In this document: positions 1 through 31,234 of the stretch, piece by piece
How positions within the stretch are numbered: position 1 is the first letter of the stretch
Layout: each line of letters starts with the position of its first letter
Source of the DNA: Diadophis punctatus similis
Lineage: Eukaryota > Chordata > Lepidosauria > Squamata > Dipsadidae
DNA: 64,000 nt
Assembly (NCBI GenBank): GCA_023053685.1
Contig: JALIGW010000013.1
Location: forward strand, 12,674,001 to 12,738,000
Direction: 5' to 3'
Position numbers and translations under genes: made by a program
Notes under the pieces: generated by a model
The model's database searches: none
Told to the model about the DNA's origin: nothing
What the model saw: only the letters and a program-made list of their open reading frames with translations

Positions 1-2170
1 TGGGGCTGGCATTGGAAGGTTCCCCATTTTGCACAAAGGACTGTTGACTTCAGCAATATCGAGTGCTGCTTTTGCTGAATCTTCTAATGAAGATAAGTGA
101 CATTTTTCAGAAGCAACCTCAGGACTATCCATTACATTGTGGCTTTCATGGCTAAGCAGTTCTTTTACGAGGCTTTGAGAACTATGCCAGTCACTCAAGC
201 TCACCCTTTCCTTGTTAGTGTTGTTTTCTGGACATGTATTTTCATTGATTGAGCAGGGTTTGGCTTTGCTATTTTCTATTGCTACAATAGATCTGGATTT
301 CTTCATGGTATTGGGCAAGGAAGAGTAATGTTTTTCAAATTCATTGCAAAGATCCCTTCCTTTTACAGTATTGTCTCTGTCCTTTGAAGTAAGGGCTTGA
401 TCTGAATTATTTGAAAAGTTTGGCCTACTGTTATCCTGGTAATTTTGTTGGCTCGTGGGCTGCAGGGGCAAATTCTTACTTTCTAGCTGGCAGTCAGACA
501 AGTTTTGATCTCCTTGTTGTGCTTTATGGTCATTATTTGCCATACATTTTGGAAATAGTTCTTCTTTATCAGACAGTTTTTCTCCATCCTGAATTCCATC
601 AGAAAATCTGCTTCCAAAATCTTCTTTATTCTTCCAACTGAGAGACATTTTGTCTACAGCTGCAGGTTCAACGCTTGATTGTTGGTTTTTGACTGACGGC
701 TCAGTGTTACATGATGCCTGAGTTACAGGAGAGTGAAGCCGTAGAGTATTTTCCAACACTTTCTGTTTAGAGAAACATTTTTGGCTGGCAAAGGGAGGAG
801 GATCTTTTACAGATGCTGTTAATTCTATTTCTGTCTCTTTTGACCTACACAAGCCTTCTGGCATGGCAGAAATCTCATCTTCTTTAGTTTCCTGGTGGCC
901 GAGTGCACCGACTTCTTTAGTAGGGTAGGTGATAGTGGGGCAAAGAGTAGAAGAGTTTTCATTCTTAGCAGTTTGTGTTGCACCTTTGTTCGCAGAGCTT
1001 GAGAACATGCTATCTTTAGGTGATGAGGGTTTCTGGTTTTGGTCTAAGGGTAAAGGAAGCCTACGGCCAACAAGGAATACCTCTTCCATCGAAAGTGGAA
1101 TGTTGCCTGCGTTAGGAACTGGGCTTGCAGAAGTTTCAGCCATATCTATTTTGTCTGTAGCCATCTTAGGCATTTCATTAACTTTCCTTTGCAACTGTCC
1201 TTTCTGTTCCGTCTGTTCTGATATCTCATTTTCACCAGATTGAATGCTATTTTCTGAATCTTTCATTTCCCCCCCTGGAACATTATTGTCAGAAAGCTGA
1301 ATGGTACATTTGGTATTTGTTGCCCAACTGCAAGGATGATTAATTTCAACAGCAACATGAAATGTAGGTATAGGAACAGTTGTATAAACCAAAAGTTGTG
1401 GGTTATTGCTGTTGATATTTGTTGCTACTCTCAAATTATCCTTTAGCATTTTAGTTTCTGCTTTGCAAATAGCTTTTTGCTGCAGAGGCTTTATGTCCTT
1501 TTTTGCCTTTTCTCTCCCCCTTGCGTGGGGGGCAGCTATTGTCACATCAATAGCTGAACAAACATTACTGGTTTGCTCAAACTTTTCTTTCATTTTGGAG
1601 AAGACTGAGTTTTTATTGATTATTTTGGGTAGGTTCTTTTTCAGATCCAGCTGCTTCTCCTTAGTTTCTTTTTCCTCAGCAGCTATAAATTTCTTCAGAA
1701 CATTTTTTACAGTATTTTTCCCACATAAGCTAATCCATTTGGTTTTTTCTTGACTTATTGTCTTTGGATTTTCTTCACCAATTAATGAATTTCTGTTAAA
1801 CTTGCTTATGATGGAATTTATCCCATTTTTAGGGGGAGAATACTTTTCTTTAATAATCAACTTGCCCACCTCTCTTGGCTTTTTTCGGAAGGGTTCACGA
1901 TGGCTGTTCATGAACCTTGACTGCAGAAGTTGAAATTTTGTAGGGCGGCGTTCAGTCTTTGAGCTCATTTTTTTCCCTAAGCTTTCAAACCACTTGACTT
2001 TTTTGTTCTCAGCTGGAAGACTGTTAGATACGAGGTCTGTGAGGTAAACCAAAAGGCTGCTGAGAACAGCAAAAGCACCTAATTTGCTTGACATCTTATT
2101 GAGTTTCTTCTTCAGTGCCATGGGATCAATCTGCACCTTATCGCTGCTCACCTTCGTACCTTTGCTTTTG
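1..2170 (-). CDS. ADPRHL1: ADPRHL1 alternative 3' exon encoding the long-isoform C-terminal extension (partial)
   Basis: Read on the minus strand, a splice acceptor (ttttcttctgtgcag) ends at 2171. The exon starts at 2170 with one base that completes a split codon, followed by 723 codons without a stop to the window edge. The upstream donor at 8983/8982 leaves exactly two bases (AA), so the junction codon is AAC (Asn) and the frame continues as KSKGTKVSSDKVQIDP. The product is rich in Lys, Ser, Asn, Gln and Glu with no recognisable fold, so it is probably largely disordered. Its first part is basic, with a short hydrophobic stretch (LGAFAVLSSLLVYLTDLV) about 28 residues in. Vertebrate ADPRHL1 is known to have longer isoforms with a disordered tail. 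That this exon is their counterpart is inferred from position, frame and length. The stop codon lies outside the window. Confidence 0.86.
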
Positions 2171-2407
2171 CTGCACAGAAGAAAATGAATGCTTTGGGAA
2201 GAGGAACCATAAACATGCATTGTACATTACATCGTATACTAAAATTGCTCTTAAAACTACAAACATTGTATATCTAATGTACACATTTATATAAAATACA
2301 CCACCTTAGTCAAGACTATCATTAACCTGTGATTATGGGTACCTATCTATGACTGCCCATTGTCAACTATTGTATTATCTGATATAAGCAGTAATATGGG
2401 CCATAAC

Positions 2408-2656
2408 CAGTAGTGGGTTCCTACCGGTGCGCTCTCCGCCTTTCTTCGCCGCCGAGCCGAAGACGCTGGCGGCGTTTGCGGCGGGGGCCTCTGTTACATC
2501 CCATCTGCGCAAGCTTGAGTGCAGAAGAACGCAAATGGCGGCATCCCGGCGTCCCGGGAAAGCGGGCAGGGGAAGGCCCCCGCCGCAAACGCCGCCAGCG
2601 TCTTCGGCTCGGCGGCGAAGAAAGGCGGAGAGCGCACCGGTAGGAACCCACTACTG
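2408..2656. mobile_element. Palindromic non-autonomous hAT element with perfect 82-bp terminal inverted repeats
   Basis: The element starts CAGTAGTGGGTTCCTACCGG and ends with the exact reverse complement. The arms 2408-2489 and 2575-2656 are identical over 82 bp. It is flanked by an 8-bp duplication, gccataac (2400-2407 and 2657-2664), as expected for hAT transposons. The interior is GC-rich, which creates spurious open frames on both strands. A related element is at 30051-30332. Confidence 0.88.
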
Positions 2657-4049
2657 GCCATAACTACAGCACAGGTGGCCAGATTCTGCGCAGCAGTAGT
2701 GGGGATTCGTCGCAAATATGTTTCTTCCTCACCATAGCGATATATATATCAACTGTGGATAACTGTGGATAACCTTTAAGTGTCTAATCCACCATAGCTA
2801 ATTTACACAACAAATGTGGCAAACCCTGCTTATTCCCTTTAAACCGACTATAGGCCTCACAGCTTATGGATTGTAATTTTAGTAGTCTAGACCATGTGTA
2901 ATTGACAGACTGGATTTTATCATAGATTTATCTGTTATTTATTATTTTATTTTATAACTTTTAATTGTATATTTACTGAGTGTTTTTATTTGTTCTAGTC
3001 TCTGGTCTATGACTGTAATAAACTGAATTTAATTATAAGCAGTAATACATTTCATTAACTTTAAAAAAGATTGCATATCTGTTTACTTCAGCCAACAGCT
3101 AAATAAAGGATACCACAAAAATATTACTAAGTAGTACTGAATATTGTACATTTTTAAGGAACTAAAAATACAATGATGGCTAGTTTGCTCAATTTTTATA
3201 AAAAAATATTTCTGCAGTGTTCCATGTTCCATAAAGTATAAAATATAGGAGGCTACAGTTTTGATAAATTTAGGTCCAAAGTCCAGTTAGTGAAATTAAA
3301 ACACAATTTCCAATTTTGTGGAAATTGTACTCTTAAAATCTCTTTTCTGAAGGCATTACTTCCCCTTGGAAACCATTTCTGGACTTTTTGCTTGAGGTGG
3401 AAAAAAATGGAACTTTGATTTGGAGTTTTGCTGATTAGATAGGTTTGTTATTATAGAAATAGCTAGTATATCGTATCATGCAAAAGTAAAAAGTTGAGAC
3501 TATTACCATATTCTATTACACTAAAACAAGTTGGAAGACAATGCTTTTTAAATTTCCTTTTTACCCAACACTTTTTCCTCTTTCCTTTTTCCTCCTGTAC
3601 TTTCCCATTATTTTCATTTTTCTTTGTAATTTATATTTTCATTTCATATTGTATATTTTGATAAACTAAAATTTTAAAAACATTTCCCCTATAAAATTAC
3701 AATGGCAAAGATAAAATCTTTCTGTATGCAGAGATATTTAGGATAAGATAAACTGGCCTGTGTATCATTTCAGTCATTAACATGGCTGTAAGAATACTTT
3801 TGTTCGAAGAATTAGAATACTGGCAGCTGCAGATTTAGGAAGTGCTTTAACTTGAGAGGATCTGTTACTATATAAAATAGTGAACTCAGTGTGAAAGCCA
3901 CAGAGTGACATCAATGGCAGTAGAGTATTGCTTGGAAATTGGGTGGGTGGGAAAATACACCAGTGGTTTCAGCTTTCTAGTACCATAAAAATCTTAGTTG
4001 TTTAATTCATCAAATAGTAAAATAGTACGTGAATGAGATTCATCTATCA

Positions 4050-4185
4050 CAGTGTTTCCCAACCTTGGCAACTTGAAGATATCTGGACTTCAACTCCCAG
4101 AATTCCCCAGCCAGCGAATGCTGGCTGGGGAATTCTGGGAGTTGAAGTCCAGATATCTTCAAGTTGCCAAGGTTGGGAAACACTG
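4050..4185. mobile_element. Perfect palindromic hAT MITE (66-bp arms, 4-nt loop)
   Basis: Arms 4050-4115 and 4120-4185 are exact reverse complements around the loop gaat. The ends are CAGTGTTTCCCAACC and its complement. Flanks atctatca (4042-4049) and atctaaca (4186-4193) match at 7 of 8 bases, like a hAT target duplication. The inner sequence acttcaactcccagaattc recurs in elements at 6243, 45950 and, in part, 52676. Confidence 0.85.
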
Positions 4186-6006
4186 ATCTAACAGAACAAA
4201 ACAGGATTAAGTTTTTATACCTCTTCATATATAAGCAGAAGCAGGACAACAATAGTTTTGGAATGAAATCCTGATGAGGTCAAGGACAAAGGAAATGATT
4301 GATTCCAATAACACAGGATTTCATCCTTAATACCACATAACAAGAACGTCGCCAGCCCATGTAACACATGTCTGATTCCAAGTAGCAACATGAGCTGGTG
4401 CTCCTATTAATTCTGCCATCCAGATTATTGTAAACCCAGGCAACTATTTATTCCTTGCTCAGTAATAGTCACATAATGACAAAAATATTTCTAGCATTTA
4501 TGTCCTGCAAACAGAAGGACCAGAGCCAGATTTGGGGGAGGAAGGCACAAACTGTTTTAACAACATTTGCTGTAATCTCAGTTTCTCATAATCTGAAATT
4601 TAGATGGCTCCTAAAAAAGAAAATCACAACTTTATTCTGATGGCTATGCCTCCCCCCCCCTAAATATTCTTCCTCTTTCTGAAAATTAAAATAGCAGAAT
4701 CAAGTATGCAGTGTTTCACTTATGGACAATGCTGAACATAGGAACATTAGACTGAAACAATATTCTCATCATCACAGGCTCCTTTTATATAAACCTTCAC
4801 CCTATTCAACAAAGACAACAGAGCAGAAAAAAAAATAAGTTTGTTCATTGACCATCACTGAATGAAATAAGCAATTCAAAGCCAGTATTTGGTCAAATTA
4901 TAATATCTTCACGAAGGGCAAGTTTTCCTCCTACTCCTCACCTCCCCGCCCCCACACACACATACACAACATTACACCTGTGACAACACTTTTATTATTA
5001 AAAGTAAGTGGTGCTGGGTCCTCTCCATGATAAATACATGACAGAGGAAGGCATTGCTTTGAGGATTGCAACTCACATTTACTGAGTCTGATCTCAGCAT
5101 CAGAAGCCTGTCCCTAGGTTCTCTTTCCATTATGGAAGCATGAGGTCAAGATTATTAAACATTTCAGATGCTTTTAAACTTTTCTGCTTAACAAATGGGA
5201 ACCTGTCATGACAAAAACTGCCATCATTTCAGTTGAATCTAGGACTGTGAAACATTTACAGTATATACATATCCCATCTTGACTATTCTATTAGCTAACC
5301 AAAATGTTATTCTCTGATACAGAAAGTAATTCTAAAAGCTTTGTAGTTGATGCTGGTTTCGCAACTGTACTTATTCAGGCAATCTAAATATCCAGAGCCA
5401 AATCCATACAGTACACTTCTTTATTACAGTATCTCTGTAATGTGGGAAAACATTATGTGGTATTATGGGTAAAGCAAAAATACTGCATTAATGTTAATTT
5501 TGTTGCTAATGCTTAAGGGCATAAAAAGCTGTTTAGTTTTATGGACCTGTTATGCAAGATAATTGCATTTTTATTATTTATTAATATTATATACTGTATT
5601 ACCTTGGACAGTTGTATTTTGCCAGGTGATCTATATCAAGCAGGAAATTAATAATAATAAATATTATTTCAAATCCCAGGATAGGAATTTTTGGCAATAG
5701 GAATTATCCCATATAGGAAATTTTGGCAATAGTTCTTCCTCTGCAGCAATCTCCTGGAACTAGGAAGTGGGTTAAGCAGGCAACATGGTGGCTTGTTTCT
5801 ACAACATATTTATCTGTGTGTTAAAGTATGGGATTCTTCCAAAATGTAGGAAATGTACTTTATAGTAACCAACTGTAGGAACTATGCTTCGTGATGATAG
5901 AAAGCAACATATGATGCAATCCATGGAACCACTATAATTTATTTTTTTAATGTACAAATACAGTATTATTCTAATAGAATGACATATTCAATTATTCACT
6001 CTAACT

Positions 6007-6141
6007 CAGGGGTGTCAAACTCGCATCGTCATGTTGGTGTCATGTGACGTATCGGGGACTTTCCCCCCTTCGCTAAACCGGGCAGGGGCGGAGCCAGCAC
6101 ATAACGCATCCGGCCTGCGGGCCACGAGTTTGACACCCCTG
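6007..6141. mobile_element. Short hAT MITE, CAGGGGTGTCAAACTC family
   Basis: Terminal inverted repeats CAGGGGTGTCAAACTCG and its complement end at 6141. The perfect 8-bp duplication ctctaact flanks it (5999-6006, 6142-6149). Other family members are at 16293-16727, 17271-17404 and, with a different interior, 41097-41450. Confidence 0.88.
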
Positions 6142-6242
6142 CTCTAACTCCTTTAATAAAGAAGCAAGATACTTCTAACAGAAACTTAGAAGGATGTAGG
6201 ACAAGGAAAGGCAATCTCTTCCTTTCCAGATATTGTATATTT

Positions 6243-6334
6243 CAGTGTTTCTCAACCTTGGCGACTTTAAGCTGGATGGACTTCAACTCCCAGAATTCCC
6301 CAGCCAGCAAGGGAGTCAAGGTTGAGAAACACTG
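6243..6334. mobile_element. Internally deleted copy of the palindromic hAT MITE family
   Basis: It has the same ends as the 4050-4185 element (CAGTGTTTCTCAACCTTGG and GTTGAGAAACACTG) and the inner acttcaactcccagaattc. Most of the right arm is missing. No clear target duplication is visible. Confidence 0.7.
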
Positions 6335-6919
6335 GACTACATTTCAATACACCATCAGGAAGAAAGGGGTTGTGAGAATTAAACACTTAACATTGTACAA
6401 AACACTTTGTAGGTACACATTTCCCTAATTCAGAGGTTGATTCACAAATACTTTCACCTTCTTCTTACAGTGGAGGTGTCAAAGAATCATGAAATGTAGC
6501 ATATCTAAGCTAAAACTCAAGTTTTTGTTACCATAATGACATAGCAAAGTATCTTTTACCTAGCCAGTGCTAAATTAGGATTTGGTCAAAACATAAGAGT
6601 ATAGTTTTATTTCAATTACTATTTTCTTCATATGAGCAGTTTTCAAACACTAAGAATAGCCTGTAGATGCTATATGCCTGGATATGAATTCTTTGAAAAG
6701 TGCAGGAAAGTATACTATAGGGCGGGAATTAGGAATGGCTGTTTTAGGGCAGTATTATTTAAGTTAGTCAGTAAAGAACTATATAAACCAGTCCTAAGTT
6801 AATTGATGAAAGAGCAGCAGTGTCCATGGAATGGGAGGAGTCCAAATCTGCATGATGGAAATGAGATCGTGATTAAAAATCCCACCCTTTTCTACATGTG
6901 ACATTGATGCATGTGGCTG

Positions 6920-7669
6920 GGGGGACTTTTGCACAGGTTCGCCTGGTGCACCAATTGTGACCATACTTGGAGAAAGAGGCTCTACTCACGGTCACTCATG
7001 CCCTTGTCACCTCCCGATTGGATTACTGTAATGCGCTCTACATGGGGCTACCCTTGAAGAGTATTCGGAGACTACAATTGGTGCAAAATGCGGCTGCGTA
7101 TGCTGTGGTGGGTGTTTCAAGATACACCCACGTAACACCCATACTCCGCCAGTTGCATTGGCTGTCCATTGGTCTCCAGGTACAATTCAAGGTGTTGATA
7201 ATCATCTTTAAAGCCCTACATGGCTTAGGACTAGGTTACCTCCAGGACCGCATTCTACCTCATACTTCCCTTCGACCGGTCAGGTCCCACAGAGTGGGTC
7301 TCCTCCGGGTCCCGTCAGCCAAACAATGCCGGCTGGCGGGGCCTAGAGGGAGGGCCTTCTCTGTAGGGGCCCCTGTTCTCTGGAACCAACTTCCCCCAGA
7401 GATCCGAATCATCCCCACCTTGCTGGCCTTCCGAAAAGCCATTGAGACATGGCTCTTCCTGCAGGCAGGGTTCTGAGACAATTTTACATCTGAGGTCTCC
7501 CCCATGTATGCATGGTGTTGTGTGTCTTTTTTTAAACTTTTTAAAAATTGTTTTTAGTGATTTTATTGTTTGGTGTTCTTTAAAATGCTGTACGCCGCCC
7601 TGAGTCCTTAGGGAGTAGGGCGGCATAGAAGAATTCCCAAATAAATAAATAAATAAAAGTGGCTGGGCT
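6920..7669 (+). mobile_element. 5'-truncated L2/CR1-group LINE, reverse-transcriptase C-terminus and 3' tail
   Basis: An open frame at 6967-7476 (169 codons) reads like the C-terminal part of an L2-group reverse transcriptase: THALVTSRLDYCNALYMGL, then RRLQLVQNAA, LRQLHWLS and FKVLIIIFKALHGLG. The same frame continues upstream (VRLVHQL) but is broken by a TGA at about 6958-6960, so the copy is dead. The 3' end has the hairpin-like gagtccttagggagtagggc followed by (AAAT)n, which is characteristic of squamate L2-type elements. Confidence 0.85.
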
Positions 7670-8947
7670 TCAATCATGCAGATTTTAACACAGATGCCAA
7701 GAGAAAAACCAGGCCTCATTGGTATCTCTACCTAACTCCTTTGCCTCCTTGACTTTATCATCTTTCACCATAACATGAACAGGAAGGAAGATGTTTAAAG
7801 GGAAAGAAAAATAAGAGTGAATAGAATTGGGAAAAGATGGAAAAAAGGAATCGGGAGTCTTCCCTCACTAGCCTCCAGTCCATTGATTCAGAATTGTTGG
7901 GGTACAATTGATCATTCTTCGTTTACTTACTTAAGTCCTATGAAAACTAAGTAAGATTTTCACACTAATTGTTGTGAGACTGAGGTTCTCCTCTTGTAAT
8001 CCTGCATGTATCTACTTGGATGTAAATCATGGCAATTTCAATTTATTCCCAGGTAAATACTCATGGACCTGAATCCTGACCAAATATGTAAGTGGAAGGA
8101 ATCAAAACTGAGGAAATGTCTGCCTACAAATAAATCACTTTAACCTTGACCTCTAGTGACAATTGCAAGCAAAAATTCCAGTGACAACATACGAAAACAT
8201 GCAATAAGCACAGTGCGAAAATAAAGAACAATGCTTATGAAGAGGCATAACATTCATTTATTTACAAGAATTTTAGCCACCCAAATAATTACAAATTTTG
8301 TCTTTTAAAAAAACAGCATCCAAAAATCTGAAAGAAACTATTGTAGTTTTGTGGGTTTTGTTTTTTTACATTTCTTTGAATGATTTGGGTAATTATTTTC
8401 TGCCTTTTCTTGGATCACTTCCTGGTGATAGCTCTCCCTCTTTAAAGGAATGGTGCTGCAAATCTGACCAAAAAAAGTCACATTAAAAGGAAGTGACAGG
8501 AGTGTGGATTAAGAATTTCAGGGAAAATGAGTGCATGAAAAAGTAGCTATGCTCTTTTAGAAAGGTGATCAAAGCAGTCTCCAGCGTGTAGATAGCAATA
8601 GATTTTTATATGCAATGATAGCATAAGTGAAAATGAGCATACAGATGACAGGGTGACATTATTAACAAGGTGAAGCAGAGATTCATGTCATATAAAGATT
8701 TTTTAGAGGAGTTACTTTTTAAAATGGATGCCAAAATTCTACCTTTGAAGAAACATGGACAATTTTTAAAGGTATTCTAAAATGCTGACTGCCAACAGTG
8801 CTTAAAAACTTCAAGGCAACGATCCTAATATCCTGGGGGAAGATGAGCACATCGTTATTACTGAATAATATAATCTTAAACAAAAGGGAGTATCTGGTCT
8901 TTTCTTTTTTTCTCTCCTGCACATTTGTTTTCAAAAGTGATTACCTG

Positions 8948-8953
8948 TTTATT
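8948..8953 (-). terminator. ADPRHL1: Candidate polyadenylation signal for short ADPRHL1 mRNA
   Basis: AATAAA on the minus strand, about 27 bp beyond the short-isoform stop codon. It would allow intronic polyadenylation in competition with splicing to the exon at 1-2170. Such hexamers are common in AT-rich DNA, so use of this one is only inferred. Confidence 0.35.
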
Positions 8954-8979
8954 ATAAAATTAAAAAATTTAAAGTATCT

Positions 8980-28340
<19,361 letters not shown>

Positions 28341-28355
28341 TTAGATTAAGCAACA

Positions 28356-28403
28356 CTTTATATCGGAGCCATTGTGTCATTGCAAAGAACTGTCCGTATA
28401 AGG
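28356..28403 (-). promoter_or_regulatory. ADPRHL1: Candidate ADPRHL1 core promoter: TATA box and CArG-like site
   Basis: Minus-strand TATAAAG at 28362-28356 lies about 95 bp upstream of the start codon. About 32 bp further upstream is CCTTATACGG (28403-28394), one base off the SRF CArG consensus. A TATA plus CArG promoter would fit a heart-restricted gene. No transcription start is proven. Confidence 0.5.
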
Positions 28404-29289
28404 GAAGCCTGGCCTTTCCTGGCATGCATATATGCCACTGCTTCTCTGATAGCCAATGGGCAAGATAAAACTAAGTCCAAATATTTTCCAACTTATTTTT
28501 AAGCTGCAAGCTTAGAAAGTGTGCAGAACACAAATAAGTGTAGTTGTAAAACTCAGAAGCCCTAGGACAAAGCAAGCCAAGAATTATTTGATCTTTCCAG
28601 TTTATGTAACTCTATCCCTTGAAAAACAAATGTTGAATTAAGAGACTTATTTTTATAGGTGTTCAAATTGGTACATTTCTCCAACAACTGCCTTGTGGTG
28701 TTTCCTTAAAGAACACAGAAACACATTGATTTTATGGACATTACACTCAAGATCAAAACATTATTGAGAAAGTAATTCAAAAACTGTACTGAAACAAATC
28801 TCTTCTCCAATCCCTACATTTAACTGAAGCAGTCATAGATTTGTCTCCATAGTATCATCTTCAAATGCTGTCTTGTTGCAAATTCTATGATATACATAAG
28901 CACTTGGAATTGATTTTCCTGCTCAGCATTTGTGCATTGGAATCAGTTTGTTGTGCACATACAGTACATATATGAATTATTCTGCACTTCTCAGAAAAGA
29001 TTTCATTGATTTTTTTTATTCCCATCGTCTTATCTTTCTTCCTTGTTAAAACCTGACAAGATGTTTGTGTGAATGATAAAAATAACTAGGTTTTATATTA
29101 CCTCACAATGAAAAGATAGAAGTTGTAATGATTAATTTAAAATTGATAGGTTTAAATGTAAATTGTAAACTGACAAACCAACTAGACACAAGGACAGTTT
29201 TCCCCCATGCCATCACTCTGCTAAACTAATTCCCACAAAACTATCTAAAAAGGCAGTATTACCATCATTATTTTCATCTTCCCTATTAC
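28404..29289. other. Region upstream of ADPRHL1
   Basis: Intergenic, AT-rich DNA between ADPRHL1 and the 3' side of DCUN1D2. No gene or repeat is recognised with confidence. Confidence 0.5.
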
Positions 29290-29570
29290 CTATCTCCTTA
29301 TCTTATGACTATAATTTTGTTGCTTGTCTCTTACAATTTATACTGTTTACTTAGTATCCTAGTGTGATTTATGTTGATTGCTTTAGTATCCATGACTACC
29401 ACTAAGTATTGTATCTAATGTTTTATGATAAATGTATTTTACAATGACTATATTAATGATCTATCACTATTGTTGTATGTACATTGAGAGCGTATGCACC
29501 GGAAACGAATTTCTTGTATGTCTAATCACACTTGGCTAATAAAGAATTCAATTCAATTCAATTCAATTCT
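29290..29570 (+). mobile_element. LINE 3' end with (ATTCA)n tail
   Basis: The end gagagcgtatgcaccggaaa to cacttggctaataaagaatt is followed by repeated attca units. It looks like the tail of a common squamate retroposon. The 5' limit is uncertain and no coding remnant is visible. Confidence 0.55.
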
Positions 29571-29639
29571 TTGTAGACATGTGAGGATATTTACAAAGCA
29601 AGTTACAAAATAATAAAAATTATAATGTAGCAGTATTAG

Positions 29640-30610
29640 TGTCATGCCCCCGTTGGGAGGCTGAATCTGAGACTGAAGATAAACAGCTGACAGAGTGTGG
29701 GAGAGTGGCTCTGTTGGCTGTGGAGGAAACTGGGGAAGGGCAAAGTCAGGCTAGGCAGAGCAGGGGAGAGGTAGAACAAGGGAGAGGGGTTCAGATGAAG
29801 ACCAAGACCAACCCCCTCCCCATCCTAGGGCGCGCAGGGAAGAACGCAGAAGAGAGCAACTTGGGTTGCATGGCTTACGAGGAAGGAAAGGGCCCCAATT
29901 CCCTTCACAAGGCATATCTGGGGATGGAGTTTAAAGGAGAGGTAGTTGGGAGGGGCGTTTGTCGGCAACAAACACTGAATTCAGATAGTGTTGAGAGTTG
30001 TGGCCTGCATTCCTGACATTCCTCTGGACTGTTTGAATTATTATCATGCTCAATGGTGGGTTGCTACCATTTCGGACCGGTTCGCCTGTACCGGTGGCGG
30101 GAATTTGCCCCCACTCACCAAACTGGCAGCTGGCCACGCCCCCAAACCTGTTCTCTGGTCGCCACTCCTGTAAAGTGGCTGGCAAAAAACCCTCTGCGCA
30201 TGCGCAGAGGGTCACTTCCTTGACGTAACATCGGCGTGATGTAGGCACGCGCAAGAGAAGTGCACACAAAACACGCACTTCTGACGCGATGCGAAGTGAA
30301 GCGGTAGGGAAGGCAAGTGGAACCCACCCTTGATCATGCTTCTGTGTGCTTATCTTGTCTTGCTGGAATTATTGCCGTGAATTCTTCCTTCTGGGACTCA
30401 TTATCTTGCCCTGCTGGAGTGATTGCAGTCATTCTGCTTACAGCGTTTGGACTGGAGTATCTGCAACCAGAAGCTGCTGCAGGTTTGTGGGAGAACTTTT
30501 CTCCAGGCCGGAGAGTAAACGGGACGTTGGGGGCAAAGTTGGTGCCAATAAAGGGACTTATACCAGTTCTCTGGCTGTGTTGCCTTCGTGCCACGCCCTG
30601 GGTTATCACA
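29640..30610 (+). mobile_element. Solo LTR with 5-bp target duplication, interrupted by a hAT
   Basis: It starts TGTCATGCCCCC and ends GGGTTATCACA, with TG...CA termini typical of LTRs. It is flanked by attag (29635-29639, 30611-30615). A possible polyadenylation hexamer, aataaag, is near 30547. No internal retroviral or gypsy coding sequence is present, so this is a solo LTR. Without the hAT insert it is about 680 bp. Strand is inferred from the hexamer. Confidence 0.78.
30051..30332. mobile_element. hAT element inserted in the solo LTR
   Basis: Ends CAATGGTGGGTTGCTACC and GGAACCCACCCTTG with a perfect 8-bp duplication, atcatgct (30043-30050, 30333-30340). It carries TGCGCATGCGCA at 30195-30206 and is related to 2408-2656. 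Confidence 0.87.
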
Positions 30611-31086
30611 ATTAGTAGTTATAGCATTCTTGAATGATTTCCTATTATAATAATGCAAACATTATTTTAGAAAAAATATTATTTTATTATTAACCATGAC
30701 TGGGAAGATGCAGCTTACAAATACAAACTATTATTTTGGTAAATGTTTCAATGTCTTTCAGTGATAAATGCTGGGAAAAAGATAAAGCATTTTAACTGTT
30801 GCAAAATAGTCCTAATCTTTATTCCAAGTCATATCTCTTTGGTAGAGAATTTAACAGGGTTGGGCAGTGCCTTCCAAAGAGGCACTTTTTACAATAAGCT
30901 GTGCCTAGGGAAGTGAAGTATATGCCTGGAAACAGCCATGAGAGCCTTGAAAAAGATATGGTTGCTTTAACAACCTCATAGATTGTGAAGCATCTCCTTC
31001 AGATGAAGTAGTACAGTAGTCTTTAGTATTGTTATATTTGTCTGAGACAAGAAAATGAAAAAATAACAACTGAGTTACTGGCATCT

Positions 31087-31234
31087 AGTGGTGGAATGAG
31101 AGACAACCAATTTCTCACATTTCTGTCGCTAATATGTCTTTGTATGGATTTGATGTTTGTTCTTCTGTTGTGAGCCGCTCAGAGTCCCTAGGGAGTTGGG
31201 CGGCATAGAAATGGAATAAATAAATAAATAAATA
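31087..31234 (+). mobile_element. L2/CR1-group LINE 3' tail
   Basis: agagtccctagggagttggg, then cggcatagaaatggaataaa and (AAAT)n. It is the same tail as the 6920-7669 element. The 5' boundary is approximate. Confidence 0.72.

Noticed and set aside
411..1753. Plus-strand frames of 76-115 codons
   Set aside because: Antisense shadows of the ADPRHL1 long-isoform exon, which is open for 723 codons on the minus strand.
2413..2737. Small frames with nearly identical peptides on both strands
   Set aside because: Produced by the perfect inverted arms of the 2408-2656 element.
7315..7719. Minus-strand 134-codon frame
   Set aside because: Antisense to the L2-group reverse-transcriptase fragment at 6920-7669.
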